NCBI GenBank assembly: GCA_027257055.1 | Contig: JAPVLO010000401.1 | Coordinates: 992,001 to 1,056,000 of the forward strand | Direction of reading: 5' to 3' | From: Cephalopachus bancanus | Lineage: Eukaryota; Chordata; Mammalia; Primates; Tarsiidae | DNA: 64,000 nt | Shown: one piece after another, positions 63,152 through 64,000 of the stretch | Position numbering within the stretch: the stretch's first letter is position 1 | How the letters are laid out: each line of letters opens with the position of its first letter | The notes under the pieces: generated by a model | What the model was told of the DNA's origin: nothing | What the model saw: only the letters and a program-made list of their open reading frames with translations | Database searches by the model: none | Position numbers and translations under genes: made by a program

Positions 63152-64000
63152 AGAAACAAACTTTTGTGTTATCTATCTACCTTCAGATGATTAAAAATTT
63201 TCTTTAGGTAATGAAATTCTGGTTTGTATGTTTCTAAATAATTGAACTGTATTGTATATACAAGAAAATAATGGACTATTCTGGTGAAAATAGGTCATTA
63301 AATACCTAGACTATCAGCATGCTTAAAAATGACCTGAGATGTATATAGTAGCATGTTTTTAATGGTTTATCAAGTACTAGAGGCTCCAAACTTTAAAAAT
63401 TCTTGAATAAAAGGCAATGACCTAGATTAATTAGCTTTTATGGTATTAATTCAAAAGGATTAATTTTGATGGAAGTCATTATACTACTTCTTTTATTTTT
63501 TAAATCTAATAGGGTATTCAAGAGAATGAATGTGTTAATGATAGCCATTGAAGTTGATTAATCTAATTATTTGCCTACTATTGGTCTCATTTAGTGATAG
63601 GTCAATTCTTTTCTGGGGTAACTCATTTTGATAATAGAATGGAAAGAGTAATTTAAATGTCTTCCAGACTTATCTGCAATAATGTCATATATATTTATTA
63701 AAGTTACCTACACATTTTAGAAAGATGACCAGTCATATTTCCTAGGAATTTACTCCAAGGGATTAATGTGAGTGGATGGGAGTCCATTATTTCATCTCCC
63801 AAATGCACCAATGTGTTACCAAGGAATAATTTATACCCTAGATAAGAGCTGGTTGCCAGTGTTACTTTTTTTTTAAAAAACAAATATAGTGTCTTTTACT
63901 TGCATTTCTTTCTCCTTTTTCATATTTTTCCATATATTAATCTAACTGTTTATACTCGTTTAGAAATTGTTCTGATAATTGTTTCATTTTAGACAACTCT
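63152..64000. other. unique AT-rich DNA to window end
   Basis: No named repeat or exon-like signal recognised. Confidence 0.4.

Overview
This 64-kb window is non-coding genomic DNA from a primate. It is AT-rich and CpG-poor, with no CpG island, operon or long open reading frame. It is packed with 7SL-derived Alu SINEs, L1, L2 and MIR retroposons, MaLR-type LTRs and old hAT-Charlie and Tigger transposon remnants. The youngest Alus are dimeric but differ from human AluS/Y: a body starting AGCCGGGCT-GGTGGCTCAGCCTG, a middle linker reading CAATAAATCAAAAAATCAG, and an end in GAGACTCCAACTC. The young L1 tails (ACCCTGAATTGTACCTCACATC...) are also not of the human L1PA type. I infer a non-anthropoid primate. 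Tarsier seems more likely than a strepsirrhine because no lorisoid or lemur tRNA-type SINEs were seen, but this is not proven.

The only coding candidate is a 51-bp exon-like segment at 55235-55285 on the + strand. It has a good acceptor and a near-consensus CAG|GTAAGT donor, and is open in all three frames. If real, it is an internal (cassette-compatible) exon and most of the window is intron. I could not name the gene. The other open frames are Alu or L1 translations or chance frames.

Layout. 0-6 kb: MIR, L1 3' end, MLT1 LTR, unique AT-rich DNA, and an L1 split by an Alu. 6-15 kb: long L2 copy, Alu, two CA microsatellites, old L1, two copies of an unassigned short retroposon in opposite orientation, and a Tigger remnant. 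15-29 kb: L1 3'UTR with a bare poly(A) insertion, Alus, MST-like LTR, hAT remnants, L2 interrupted by MER5A, and MIRs. 29-31.3 kb: a repeat-poor, GC-richer block that could be a conserved non-coding element. 31-46 kb: Alus, MLT1, L2/MIR, old L1, Alu plus GT microsatellite, a Tigger remnant within L2, and a nested Alu pair. 46-54 kb: MIR/L2, a 67-bp local copy ending in a perfect hairpin, and about 2.5 kb of unique AT-rich DNA. 54-64 kb: L1 tail, Alu, exon candidate, a 137-bp interspersed duplication around L2/Tigger, L1 tails, and a twin-primed (5'-inverted) L1.

The points most worth checking are the exon candidate, the unassigned SINE-like pair (13.0 and 14.3 kb), the templated insertion with hairpin at 48.1 kb, and the poly(A)-only insertion with target-site duplication at 15.6 kb. 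Family names come from recalled consensus patterns, not from a database search. Boundaries of old repeats are approximate.
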